Assembly: GCF_011734195.1 (NCBI RefSeq)
Contig: NZ_JAANTH010000001.1
Location: forward strand, 992,001-1,056,000
Source of the DNA: Halobacterium sp. R2-5
GTDB lineage: Archaea > Halobacteriota > Halobacteria > Halobacteriales > Halobacteriaceae
DNA: 64,000 bases
Direction: 5' to 3'
Shown piece after piece: positions 17,880-25,972 of the stretch; position 1 is the stretch's first letter; every line of letters starts with the position of its first letter. Below the pieces are notes generated by a model that saw nothing but the letters and a program-made list of their open reading frames with translations, was not told the DNA's origin and did no database searches. The translations under genes and the position numbers were made by a program.

Positions 17880-18908
17880 ATGGACCTCTCTGTCGTCGAC
17901 CTCTCTCCGGTCCCCGACGGCGGCACCGCGACGGACGCCTATGCGAACACCGTCGAAGCCGCCCAGCAGGCCGAACGGCTCGGCTACGAGCGCTTCTGGG
18001 TCGCCGAACACCACGGCATGGGCGACACGCTCGCCGGGACGACCCCCGAAGTCTTGCTCGGCCACCTCGCCGCCGAGACGGAGTCGATTCGGCTGGGCTC
18101 GGGCGCGGTGCTGCTCAACCACTACAGCCCGTTCAAGGTCGCCGAGCAGTTCGGCGCGCTGGACGCGCTCGCGCCCGGCCGGGTCGACGCCGGGCTCGGC
18201 CGCGCGAACGGCTCCCCCGAAGTCGACCGCGCGCTCGGCACCGAGCGCCACGTCCGCAACCCCGACGAGGACCACCGCGAGAAGATTGAGGCCGTCGTCA
18301 ACCACCTCTACGACGACTACCCGGAGGGCCACGCGTACGCGGACATCGAGATTCCGCGCTCCGCCGGAGAGCCGCCCGTCCCGTGGGTGCTCGGCTCCAG
18401 CCCGTCGAGCGCGGAGATCGCGGGAAAACTCGGGCTGCGCTACTGCTTCGCGGCGTTCATCCGCCCGCAGTTCGCCGCCCACGCGATCGAGACGTACCGC
18501 GAGCACTTCCGACCCGGACCGCTGGCGGGCAGCGTCGACGAACCCGAGGTGATGGTCGCGCTCAACGCCGTCTGCGCGGAATCCGACGAGGACGCCGCGC
18601 GGCTGCGGGCGACCGCCGAAGCGTCGTTCCAGCGCATGAAACGCGGCGTCACCGGCACCGCGCCCGCCGTCGAGGAAGCCATCGACGAGCTCGGCGGCGT
18701 CCCCGAGCCGACTCCCGAGACGCTCGACAGCGGCGAGTGGCCGCGCGCCATCTCCGGCAGCCCGGAGACGCTGAACGGGCTGTTCGAACAGCTCTCAGAC
18801 CGAGTCGGCGCCGACGAGCTGATGGTCCAGCACGTCGTCGCCGACCACGACGACGCGCTCCGCTCGCACGAACTCATCGCCGACGGCGTCGGACTCTCGC
18901 CGCGCTGA
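17880..18908 (+). CDS. Luciferase-like flavin-dependent oxidoreductase
   Basis: 342-residue TIM-barrel protein of the bacterial luciferase-like monooxygenase (LLM) class, FMN or F420 dependent. Typical segments are FWVAEHHGM in the N-terminal third, IRLGSGAVLLNHYSPFKVAEQFG, and APGRVDAGLGRANG. Bacterial homologues are annotated in the MsnO8 or alkane-monooxygenase-like subgroup. Start at ATG 17880. It converges on the histidine kinase gene. Substrate unknown; haloarchaea have F420, so F420 dependence is possible. Confidence 0.92.
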   Translation: MDLSVVDLSPVPDGGTATDAYANTVEAAQQAERLGYERFWVAEHHGMGDTLAGTTPEVLLGHLAAETESIRLGSGAVLLNHYSPFKVAEQFGALDALAPGRVDAGLGRANGSPEVDRALGTERHVRNPDEDHREKIEAVVNHLYDDYPEGHAYADIEIPRSAGEPPVPWVLGSSPSSAEIAGKLGLRYCFAAFIRPQFAAHAIETYREHFRPGPLAGSVDEPEVMVALNAVCAESDEDAARLRATAEASFQRMKRGVTGTAPAVEEAIDELGGVPEPTPETLDSGEWPRAISGSPETLNGLFEQLSDRVGADELMVQHVVADHDDALRSHELIADGVGLSPR

Positions 18909-18915
18909 CGAATAT

Positions 18916-20529
18916 CTAGGTTTCCGACGCCGTGCGCTCCTCGACGGGACCGGCCTCCATTTCGGCGCCCGTGAACTCGAAGCGCGCACCTCCCGTTTCG
19001 CTCTCGGTGACGCGGACGTCCCAGCCGTGGGCGTCCGCGATGCTCCGCACGATGTTCAGCCCGAAGCCCGTCCCGTCCGCGGCCGTCGAGAACCCCGCGT
19101 CGAACACCTCTCCGCGGTCGCTATCGGGGATTCCGGGGCCGTCGTCCGCGACGTAGAAGCCGCCGTCGAGTTCGCCGACTGTCACGGAGACATCGTCGTT
19201 CGTGTGCTCGACTGCATTCCGGAAGAGGTTCTCGAACAGCTCTCGAACGCGGCTCTCGTCGCCGGCCACCGGCCCCAGCGACGCCGCCACGTCGAGTGTC
19301 GCGTCCTCGGTCGCGGTCGTCTGCCACGCGCCGGCCGCGACCTCGCGGAGGTCGACGCTCGCGAACTCGCTGACGCGCTGGCCGGTCCGCGCGAGCGTCA
19401 GGACGTCCTCGACGAGCTCGTTCATCCGGTCGAGCGCCCGGGACGCCCGCTGGAGCGCCTCGCTGTCCCGCTCGGTGCGCGCCAGCTCCACCGACCCTTC
19501 CGCGACGTTCAGCGGGTTGCGGAGGTCGTGACTGAGCACGCTCGCGAACTCCTCCAGCCGGTCGTTCTGGGTGGCAAGCTCGCTCTCCCGGTGGCGCAGT
19601 TGCTCGCGCGCATCGAGGGACGTCACCGCGTGCCCGATGGTTTCCCCCAGCTCCGTCAGGATTTCCCGCTCGCGCTCGTCGAAGACGTACGAGCGGTTCG
19701 CGTACACGCTCAGGACGCCGTAGACGGCGCCGTCGTCGACGATCGGGACGACCGCCACCGACTCGACGCCGTGGGACTCGAAGAGGTGGTGCCACGGCTC
19801 CATCGACGGGTCCGCGAAGACGTCCTGCGAGCACTGTATCTCGCCGGTGCGGACGGCGCGCCCGCCCGGCCCCCGCCCCAGCGGTTCGTCCTCGTCGAGC
19901 GTGACGACGACCGACTCGTAGTACTCGTCGTCCAGCCCCGCCCACACGTCCGGCGTGACTTCGTCGTCGCCGGGCTCACAGCGACCGATCCACGCCGACT
20001 CGTAGAGGACGGACTGCTGGAGGCGTTCGCAGACCCGGCGCTCAAGTTCGTCGCGGTCGTCCGCGTCGACGACCTCCCTGGTGGCGATGCGGAGCGTGTC
20101 GTTGATGCGGTTCAGCTGGTCGACCTGGACCTGCTGCCGGCGGTGGCCCGCGTCGTGGACGCCCACCAAGAACCCGACGAGTCCGCCGAGCGTCGCGGCG
20201 TTCAGCACCGTCAACGCGGTGTTCGGTGGCAGCGGCCCGACGACCAGCACGCTCGCGAACAGCCACGCCGTCGCCGCTGCGAGCACGACCACGCCGACGC
20301 CGACCCACGCCAGCACGCGCGGAACGAACTGCTCGGCGACGACCTCGCCGCGAGCGAGTCGCACGCCCGCGACGACCACGGCCGCGGCCAACAGTGCTGG
20401 AACGGCCCCGTTCACGAGAACGCGCGCCGGCTCGCCCCACAGCACGGCGACTGTCCGCGCGTGGAACGCGACGAGGGCGAGCCCGAGCGCCGCGACGGCG
20501 ACGCCGCCCGCCCGCCCGGAGACTGACAC
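18916..20529 (-). CDS. Membrane sensor histidine kinase with GAF domain
   Basis: 537 residues. Four hydrophobic segments occupy about residues 1-125, then a short coiled coil, a GAF sensor domain (about 145-310, with WIGRCEPGDDEV and VYGVLSVYANR), the HisKA dimerisation box FASVLSHDLRNPLNVAEG (phospho-acceptor His), and an ATPase domain with N-box NLFRNAVEHT, G1 DDGPGIP and G2 GTGFGLNIVRSI. The start is GTG 20529. No response regulator lies next to it, as is common for haloarchaeal orphan kinases. The signal is unknown. Confidence 0.93.
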   Translation of the reverse strand: MSVSGRAGGVAVAALGLALVAFHARTVAVLWGEPARVLVNGAVPALLAAAVVVAGVRLARGEVVAEQFVPRVLAWVGVGVVVLAAATAWLFASVLVVGPLPPNTALTVLNAATLGGLVGFLVGVHDAGHRRQQVQVDQLNRINDTLRIATREVVDADDRDELERRVCERLQQSVLYESAWIGRCEPGDDEVTPDVWAGLDDEYYESVVVTLDEDEPLGRGPGGRAVRTGEIQCSQDVFADPSMEPWHHLFESHGVESVAVVPIVDDGAVYGVLSVYANRSYVFDEREREILTELGETIGHAVTSLDAREQLRHRESELATQNDRLEEFASVLSHDLRNPLNVAEGSVELARTERDSEALQRASRALDRMNELVEDVLTLARTGQRVSEFASVDLREVAAGAWQTTATEDATLDVAASLGPVAGDESRVRELFENLFRNAVEHTNDDVSVTVGELDGGFYVADDGPGIPDSDRGEVFDAGFSTAADGTGFGLNIVRSIADAHGWDVRVTESETGGARFEFTGAEMEAGPVEERTASET

Positions 20530-20578
20530 GATTATGCCTCCCGTTCGCCCGGGCGGGACAAGAGTCTACCCCCTGTCC

Positions 20579-21391
20579 TCACAGCTCGATGCGCTCGACG
20601 AGCTGGTCGCTGTCGCCGCCCGTGTTCAGCGCGACGATGCGGACGTCGTCCTCCAGGCGGGACTCGTGGAGCTTCTCCTTCAGGAGGTTGTCCACCTGGT
20701 AGACGCCCGCCGCGTTCCGCATCTCGATCTCCACGAGCACCGGGCGGTCGTCGCCGTCCTGGAGGGTGACCGACTCGATGGCCTGACTGGAGATGGTGTT
20801 GATGCCGCGGCCGCCGCGCTCGTACGGCAGCCGCGACCGCCCGTACTCCATGTCCAGGCCGTCCGCCACCCGGATGACCCCCGCCTCCGTCGTCAGCGGC
20901 GTCTCCGCCGTGTGGTGGCAGAGAATCGCGTGCAGCACCTCGCCCTTCACCCGGACGACCTCTTCCGTTTCGTAGAACTCGTCGAGCACGCGGTCGAGGA
21001 CGTCCGACGCGAGCGGGATCGAGTAGTAGGGGTGGGCGTCCCGGTGGACGACGTGCCCGATGTCGTGCAGCGTCGCCGCGAGCGCGATGATGACCGCCTC
21101 GTCGGCTTCCTCCAGGCCCTGGTCGGCCGCGCCGTTGAACTCGACACCGCCGCGCTTCAGGAGGTCGTACAGCGTGAGCGCACGGTTCCGGACGATCTCG
21201 ATGTGTTTCTTCCCGTGGTCGTTGTACCCCTTCCGGTTCACCGGGTTCACGTTCTGGGCCTCTAGGTACGTCGTAATCTCGCGGTCCTCGGTGACGAACT
21301 CGAGCACACGGTTCAGGCGCTCGTCGGGGAACGCGTGGTCCCCCTCGGGGTCGTACTTTCGACTGGAGCCGGACGGCGTGGCGTCGCTCAT
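20579..21391 (-). CDS. HD-domain phosphohydrolase
   Basis: 270-residue metal-dependent HD superfamily protein. Metal ligands are visible in NDHGKKHIEIV, LHDIGHVVHRD and ILCHHTAETP, with a further Asp in VIRVADGLDMEYGRSR. The C-terminal ~60 residues form a separate small alpha/beta domain. ATG 21391 (MSDATPSG) is chosen; the in-frame upstream segment is basic and intergenic in character. Substrate may be a nucleotide or cyclic nucleotide; the family does not tell which. A 185-base divergent promoter region separates it from tatA. Confidence 0.9.
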   Translation of the reverse strand: MSDATPSGSSRKYDPEGDHAFPDERLNRVLEFVTEDREITTYLEAQNVNPVNRKGYNDHGKKHIEIVRNRALTLYDLLKRGGVEFNGAADQGLEEADEAVIIALAATLHDIGHVVHRDAHPYYSIPLASDVLDRVLDEFYETEEVVRVKGEVLHAILCHHTAETPLTTEAGVIRVADGLDMEYGRSRLPYERGGRGINTISSQAIESVTLQDGDDRPVLVEIEMRNAAGVYQVDNLLKEKLHESRLEDDVRIVALNTGGDSDQLVERIEL

Positions 21392-21576
21392 GACTCGAAC
21401 GTTCGCGCGCCGGCGTGAAAAGTTGCCATGGCGGCCGCCTGCCGACCGCGGCGACCCCCTGTCCCCGGCCAGTAGGTTCCCAGGTAGAGACACGCTGGCA
21501 CCCGGGTGGAGACGTTCCTACGGGGCTGAAAGGAGCATAAAGCCTATAATTGCGACAGGGCTACCAACGAATAGCG

Positions 21577-21906
21577 ATGTTCACCAGCACCCCCCTGTTC
21601 ATCGGCGGTCTGCCGGGCGGCATGGAGTGGGCAGTCATCCTGCTCATCGCCGTGCTCCTGTTCGGCGCGAACAAGATCCCGAAGCTCGCTCGCTCCAGCG
21701 GCGAAGCAATCGGCGAGTTCCAGAAGGGCCGCGAGGAAGTCGAACAGGAACTCCAGGAGATGCGCGACGGCGCCGACCCGACTGCCGAGGACGACAACCT
21801 CGACTCCGACACCACGCTCGATTCCGACACCACGCTCGACTCCGACACCACCACGGAGACGACCACGGACTCGGACACCGACTCCGAGACGCCGGCCGGA
21901 AACTAG
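21577..21906 (+). CDS. tatA: Sec-independent translocase subunit TatA
   Basis: 109-residue pore-type subunit of the twin-arginine translocase, the main export route for folded proteins in haloarchaea and the path for several Tat substrates in this window. One membrane segment (about residues 14-30, WAVILLIAVLLFGANKIP) carries the FGxxKIP hinge, followed by an amphipathic helix and an acidic Thr-rich tail. The tail contains LDSDTT three times, encoded by an 18-base repeat. ATG 21577 follows an AT-rich promoter (about 21537-21551). Confidence 0.95.
   Translation: MFTSTPLFIGGLPGGMEWAVILLIAVLLFGANKIPKLARSSGEAIGEFQKGREEVEQELQEMRDGADPTAEDDNLDSDTTLDSDTTLDSDTTTETTTDSDTDSETPAGN
21799..21852 (+). repeat. 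18-base tandem repeat in the tatA tail
   Basis: Three in-frame copies of an 18-base unit (21799-21816, 21817-21834, 21835-21852), with one or two mismatches, encode LDSDTT repeats in the disordered C-terminal tail of TatA. Copy number could vary between strains. Confidence 0.8.
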
Positions 21907-21912
21907 CGTAAC

Positions 21913-21920
21913 GGTTTTTC
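21913..21920 (+). terminator. T-tract after tatA
   Basis: GGTTTTTC follows the tatA stop by seven bases. T-tracts terminate archaeal RNA polymerase. It also lies about 30 bases before tRNA-Arg, so it could instead belong to the tRNA promoter. Confidence 0.4.
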
Positions 21921-21946
21921 TCTGCCCCGCCCTCTCCCGACGTAGA

Positions 21947-22019
21947 GGGCGTGTGGCCAAGCGGATACGGCGAGAGGTTCCTAACCTCTAGATCGCGGGT
22001 TCGAGTCCCGCCACGCCCG
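21947..22019 (+). tRNA. tRNA-Arg (anticodon CCT)
   Basis: A full cloverleaf of 73 bases. The acceptor stem pairs GGGCGTG (21947-21953) with CACGCCC (22012-22018). D-stem GCC/GGC; anticodon arm AGAGG-TTCCTAA-CCTCT with anticodon CCT at 21980-21982, reading AGG codons. Five-base variable loop AGATC; T-arm GCGGG-TTCGAGT-CCCGC. The discriminator base is G and CCA is not encoded. No intron is present. Partial copies of the T-arm and 3' acceptor strand follow downstream. Confidence 0.97.
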
Positions 22020-22112
22020 TTTTCTGCCGAGCGAAGCGAGGCGAAAACGGGCAGGGGCTCGAATCCTGCCAGTCGCGCACAGCGAACGGAGTGAGCGAGC
22101 ACGTCTGGCTCC

Positions 22113-22134
22113 GGTTCGAGTCCCGCCACGCCCG
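22113..22134 (+). repeat. 22-base copy of the tRNA-Arg 3' end
   Basis: Exact match to tRNA-Arg positions 21998-22019, from inside the T-stem through the acceptor 3' strand and discriminator base. The 5' part of the tRNA is absent. It looks like an attachment-site duplicate left by tRNA-targeted integration. Confidence 0.75.
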
Positions 22135-22193
22135 CTCGTTCACTTCGTTCACTCGCGGGCATGACGTACCTCGCGAACGCGGAGCGTTCGCTC

Positions 22194-22210
22194 AGTCCCG
22201 CCACGCCCGT
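22194..22210 (+). repeat. 17-base copy of the tRNA-Arg 3' end
   Basis: Exact match to 22004-22020 (tRNA T-stem 3' strand, acceptor 3' strand and one flanking base). It is the second partial copy downstream of the intact tRNA. Confidence 0.7.
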
Positions 22211-22232
22211 TCACTCGCTCGCGCTCGTTCGC

Positions 22233-22282
22233 GGGCGTGGCGTTATCTCGCTCGCTGCGCTCGCGAGACTCCCGCCACGCCC
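22233..22282 (+). repeat. Inverted repeat resembling the tRNA-Arg acceptor ends
   Basis: GGGCGTGGCG at 22233-22242 and CGCCACGCCC at 22273-22282 form a perfect 10-base inverted repeat with a 30-base loop. The left arm begins like the tRNA 5' acceptor strand and the right arm is a third copy of the 3' strand (13-base match from 22270), so it may be a collapsed tRNA remnant. Confidence 0.6.
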
Positions 22283-22429
22283 TCCCTCCGACGCCTGTTC
22301 CAATGCTGGAGAGATAGCTGAGCTAATTGCGATTTCACTACGTTTGGTTACCAGATACGTACGTGTTCGTGGTCGCTCGCCGACAGCCCCCCGTCAGGTT
22401 CTTGCCGGTTACCCGCCAAGCGGGGAGGC

Positions 22430-23755
22430 ATGGACGCGCGCGGGCAGACTGAGGTCGTGGGGGTGGTGTTGCTGCTCGCCATCACCATCGCCGGAGTCGG
22501 GGCCATCGTCGCAGTGGGCGGCAGCGCGCTGGAGACGGCGCAAGACCAGTCGTCGGTCCAGCGCGCCGAGCAGTCGATGAGTCTCTTCGACGCGCGCAGC
22601 GCGCTCGTCGCGCTCGGGCGGACCGACGGCCAGTCGCTGTCGCTGGCGAACTCCGAGCGCGGCAGCTACGAGGTGCGGCCGGACACGGGACGCATGGTCG
22701 TCGTGAAAGAGACCGACGACAACTCGACCGAGTACCTGAACACGACGCTCGGGTCCGTGGTCTACGCGAACGGCGACAGCGAGGTCGCCTACCAGGGCGG
22801 CGGGGTGTGGCGGTCGCGGGGCGCGGGCGCGGAGATGGTGTCGCCGCCGGAGTTCAACTACCAGGACGCGACGCTCACGCTCCCCGTGATTCGCGTGACC
22901 GGCGGCGAGACGACGGCCGCTGGCGCGCCGACCGCGCGCGTGACGCGCAACGACGCCGAGTCGAACCGCTCGGTGTTCCCGGGGCCGGGGCGGTCGAACC
23001 CCCTGGAGAACGGCACCGTCACCGTCGCCGTGGAGAGCGAGTACTACCGGGGCTGGGCGTCGTTCTTCCGCTCGCGGACGACCGGGAACGTCACCGTCGT
23101 CGACAGCGAGAACCGCGTCGAACTGGAACTGCTCGCGCGCGGGTCGGGCGGCCAGTTCACGCTCGAAGAGACGCCCCTGGAGCTGCGCGGGCTCGCGGGC
23201 GAGGACCCCGTGGAGTCGCTGACGTTCACGCTGGAGCCGAACAAGAACTCCGACTTCAGCGACCTCCACTGGACGCTCGTCGCCGACGACGGCGGCTCCA
23301 AGCGCTTCGAGTTCGACATCCAGGGCGCGAACCTCTGCAACGACAATCAGCCCGAGGTCACGCTGGAGTACACGGACGGCGGGACAACTCACACGTGGAC
23401 GGGCGACGACCGCTTCTCGGAGACCGACTCGACGTACGCGTACAGCTGTGACGACGACGACACGCCGACGATGCACCTCGACCTGACGGGGGACACGAAC
23501 CTGACCTACCAGGGCGACGGGTCGCCGCCGACCGCGGACAACGCAACGGGCACGCTCGTGAACTACGCGCTCGGCGAGATGGGGCCGAACGTCGACCTGA
23601 CGGTGCTCTCGAAGGGCAAGGAGAATCCACCCGGGAACTCCGGGAGCACGGACCTCGACGCGTCGACGGGCGAACTGGAGTACAACTCTTCCGGGGAGCG
23701 CGTCGTCACGTTCCTCCACGTCACGGAGAACGCCGTGAACGTGACCGTCGAGTAG
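22430..23755 (+). CDS. Large pilin-like exported protein
   Basis: 441-residue protein with a class III-type signal: short charged tip MDARGQTE, then the hydrophobic stretch VVGVVLLLAITIAGVGAIVAV, followed by a large acidic extracellular domain. This architecture, with cleavage after RG expected by the prepilin peptidase PibD, is that of haloarchaeal type IV pilin-like proteins. About ten Asn-X-Ser/Thr sequons (for example DNSTEYL, NATGTL) could be N-glycosylated. It faces the pil operon and its stop adjoins the last gene of that operon with no gap. It may be a pilus tip or adhesin component; that is inference. Confidence 0.8.
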   Translation: MDARGQTEVVGVVLLLAITIAGVGAIVAVGGSALETAQDQSSVQRAEQSMSLFDARSALVALGRTDGQSLSLANSERGSYEVRPDTGRMVVVKETDDNSTEYLNTTLGSVVYANGDSEVAYQGGGVWRSRGAGAEMVSPPEFNYQDATLTLPVIRVTGGETTAAGAPTARVTRNDAESNRSVFPGPGRSNPLENGTVTVAVESEYYRGWASFFRSRTTGNVTVVDSENRVELELLARGSGGQFTLEETPLELRGLAGEDPVESLTFTLEPNKNSDFSDLHWTLVADDGGSKRFEFDIQGANLCNDNQPEVTLEYTDGGTTHTWTGDDRFSETDSTYAYSCDDDDTPTMHLDLTGDTNLTYQGDGSPPTADNATGTLVNYALGEMGPNVDLTVLSKGKENPPGNSGSTDLDASTGELEYNSSGERVVTFLHVTENAVNVTVE

Positions 23756-24484
23756 TCAGTCCATGCTGACGTCGACGTAGACGCCCTGTACGTACACTTC
23801 GTCGCCCGGGAGTGGGCACTCCACTTCGCCGGTGCGGCCGTCAGCGGGGCCATCACAGTTCGTGCCGAGCTCTTCCTCTAGGTACCGCTCCCAGGCGGCG
23901 GCCCGCGGCGACGTCACGGTGAGGTTCGCGGGCGTGGAGAAGCGCTCGACGTCGCGGGAACTGACTGCTGTCCGGACGAGCAGTCGGCGCGTGTTGTCCG
24001 TCGCTGCCTCCCGGCTAGCGGCTTCGGTGGCGACGACGGGGACGAGCGTGCGGTCGCCGGCGGCGACGCGCGGCCGCTCGAACATCACGGCGCGGTCGCC
24101 GTACTCGCGGAACAGCGCGCCGTTCGCGTACACCAGCCTGTCGCCGTCGTCCGCGCGGTAGACGATCGGCTCGACGGTCGCCTCGTAGAACCGCCCGCTG
24201 TCCGTGGAGACGTTGAACGAGACCGGGTCCGCGAACCCGAGCGCGCCGTCCGAAAGCAGTACTTCCGTGGTGCGACTGGGCGCGCCGCGGACCGCGAGGT
24301 CCTCGACGTTCGAGTCGAGCACGTCGAACGCGCGCTCGGTGTTCGAGAACTGCTGGGCGTCGCGCGCGCTGGTGAGCGCGTCGAAGCCGCCGACGTAGAC
24401 GACCGCGACCGTCGCGACGATGACGCCGAACACGAGCACGAACCCGAGCGTGTCGCTGACCGCGCGGCGAGTGTCGTTACGCAT
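23756..24484 (-). CDS. Pilin-like protein, last gene of pil operon
   Basis: 242 residues. N-terminus MRNDTRRAVSDT followed by the hydrophobic segment LGFVLVFGVIVATVAVVYVGG, then a soluble domain with Cys residues near the C-terminus (NCDGPADG and EVECPLPG) that could form a disulfide. It belongs to the set of haloarchaeal pilin-like DUF families found next to pilB-pilC. Its start overlaps the upstream gene by eight bases, so translation is probably coupled. Possibly a minor pilin. Exact family number not certain. Confidence 0.8.
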   Translation of the reverse strand: MRNDTRRAVSDTLGFVLVFGVIVATVAVVYVGGFDALTSARDAQQFSNTERAFDVLDSNVEDLAVRGAPSRTTEVLLSDGALGFADPVSFNVSTDSGRFYEATVEPIVYRADDGDRLVYANGALFREYGDRAVMFERPRVAAGDRTLVPVVATEAASREAATDNTRRLLVRTAVSSRDVERFSTPANLTVTSPRAAAWERYLEEELGTNCDGPADGRTGEVECPLPGDEVYVQGVYVDVSMD

Positions 24485-24932
24485 CTTCGACCTCCAGACG
24501 ACTCCCGTCGTAGACGACGACGAAGTCGCCGCCGGAGACGGTGGCGTTCTCGACGGGCACCTCGGTGTGGTACTCGACGGTGATCGTGACGTCGGAGCGC
24601 GCGCGGTCGAGAACGACGGTGTCGTCCCCGGACTCGTTCACGGCGACGTCGTACCGGAGGCCCGCGACGTTCGGCGGCGCCTCGACGACGTACTCGACGC
24701 TGCCGCCGTCGCTGGCGCGCGCGAGCCGGTCGGCGGCCGCGAGGTCCGCGGCGACGCGGTCGCCGACGACGCGGAGCTCCGTCTCGACGGCGCGGTCGCG
24801 CTGGGTCTCCACGAGCGAGCCCGCGGAGAACAGCAGCATCGTCACGAGGATGGCGGCGACCCCGACGTTGAGCACGTAGCCCAGCGCCGTCGAGACGCCG
24901 CGGTCGTCGCGACGCAAGCTCACATCCGCCAT
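24477..24932 (-). CDS. Pilin-like protein (DUF7266-like)
   Basis: 151 residues. Charged N-terminus with RRDDRGVSTA, then the membrane segment LGYVLNVGVAAILVTMLLFS, a short helix with VETQRDRAVE, and a beta-rich soluble domain. It resembles haloarchaeal DUF7266, a family with type IV pilin N-termini. It overlaps the genes on both sides (13 and 8 bases), showing tight operon organisation with pilB and pilC. Likely a minor pilin or pseudopilin of the same machine. Confidence 0.8.
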   Translation of the reverse strand: MADVSLRRDDRGVSTALGYVLNVGVAAILVTMLLFSAGSLVETQRDRAVETELRVVGDRVAADLAAADRLARASDGGSVEYVVEAPPNVAGLRYDVAVNESGDDTVVLDRARSDVTITVEYHTEVPVENATVSGGDFVVVYDGSRLEVEDA

Positions 24933-25528
24933 ACGACCACCTCCACTTCCACGACCGCGTACGAGTGGCCGGGCGCGTTCGGCGCGAAGTACCGCTCGTC
25001 CGCCGCGTCGTCGACGTCCGCGAGCGTCTCGTCGGTCGGGGCGAGTTCAGCGCCGTCGCGCTCGGTCGTCGACTGGTTGTCGTACAGCGTGACCAGCCGC
25101 GTCGCGGCGACGGCGTCCGCGCTCGGCTGCCCGTGGTAGACCAGCCGGCGGACGCGGCGCTCGCCCGCGTCGTTCACGTAGTAGACGTTGACGTTGTACG
25201 CGACGGCGCGCTCGCCGAACGTCTCCTCGACGGCCAGCAGGAACGACACCTCGTGTTCGGGGTCGCCGACGTAGTAGCCGTTCGCGTCGGCGTCCACGAA
25301 CGACGCGCCGGTGCCGTTCCAGAAGCGCAGCGTCCGCGAGAGGTTGCCGTTCGAGCGTTCGGTCTCCAGCAGCCCGGAGGCGGCGCGCTCGTGCTGGGTC
25401 TCGATGTGCTGGCTGGCGGTGCTCGCGGTCAGCGGCGTCACCGCTGTCGCCTGAATCGTGAACGCGACGGTCGCGACGATCAGCAGCGAGGCCGCGACGC
25501 CCTCCAGGGTGTGCGCTTGCGCCCGCAC
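24920..25528 (-). CDS. Pilin-like protein (DUF7288-like)
   Basis: 202 residues. The N-terminus MRAQAHTLEGVAASLLIVA leads into one membrane segment, followed by AVTPLTASTASQHIETQ, a segment I recall from DUF7288 proteins, and a soluble domain. Glu shortly after the putative processing site matches the pilin Glu5 used in assembly. It lies one base downstream of the DUF7287-like gene. Part of the six-gene pil operon. Confidence 0.8.
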   Translation of the reverse strand: MRAQAHTLEGVAASLLIVATVAFTIQATAVTPLTASTASQHIETQHERAASGLLETERSNGNLSRTLRFWNGTGASFVDADANGYYVGDPEHEVSFLLAVEETFGERAVAYNVNVYYVNDAGERRVRRLVYHGQPSADAVAATRLVTLYDNQSTTERDGAELAPTDETLADVDDAADERYFAPNAPGHSYAVVEVEVVVWRM

Positions 25529-25529
25529 G

Positions 25530-25970
25530 CTACCACACCCTCACGACGAGTTCGAGGCGGTCGCCGCCGACGGCCACGGTCCGCCACGCGACGGTGGTGT
25601 CCGCGTCCTCGGGGACTGTCCGGCCGGTCGCGGCGCGCACGTCCCCCTCCCCGACGGTCGTGACGTTACCCTCGGTGTCCTCGATGGTGACGTTCACCGC
25701 CTTGTAGCCGCGGAGCGGGAGTTCCGCGACTTCGCCGTTCTCGAAGAACGCGGCGGTCCGCTCCGCGTCGAGGCTGTACGGGCTGTCCGTCGACCCGAGG
25801 CGGTCGGTCGCGAGGTCGTCGGCGATGCGGTTCGCGGACACGGGGTCGCCGACGTCCGGGTCGGCGAACGGCGTGATGATGCCGGGGACGAACGCGAACG
25901 CGAACGCCACGGTCACGAGGAAGACGCTGACCCCGACCGCGAAGTCCATGGTGGTCTGTGCGCGGGCCAT
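25530..25970 (-). CDS. Pilin-like protein (DUF7287-like)
   Basis: 146 residues. MARAQTTMDFAVGVSVFLVT begins a type IV pilin-like N-terminal helix, followed by a small soluble domain rich in Thr and Val. It resembles haloarchaeal DUF7287. The ATG at 25970 lies two bases after the pilC stop, fixing it as the third gene of the operon. Probably a structural or minor pilin of the PilB-PilC machine; this comes from context. Confidence 0.8.
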   Translation of the reverse strand: MARAQTTMDFAVGVSVFLVTVAFAFAFVPGIITPFADPDVGDPVSANRIADDLATDRLGSTDSPYSLDAERTAAFFENGEVAELPLRGYKAVNVTIEDTEGNVTTVGEGDVRAATGRTVPEDADTTVAWRTVAVGGDRLELVVRVW

Positions 25971-25972
25971 GG

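Larger units (their letters stand above)
22020..22429. other. Non-coding region after tRNA-Arg
   Basis: 410 bases without a convincing gene on either strand. The first ~265 bases hold three partial tRNA-Arg 3'-end copies interspersed with GCTCGCTC/GAGCGAGC-type palindromic sequence. From about 22283 the sequence becomes ordinary, with a less GC-rich patch (about 22318-22362) that probably contains the promoter of the pilin-like gene at 22430. Confidence 0.7.

Noticed and set aside
22020-22282. A second tRNA gene or an integrase gene in the tRNA-Arg downstream region
   Set aside because: The copies contain only the T-arm and acceptor 3' strand, with no anticodon arm, and no integrase motif is found on either strand.
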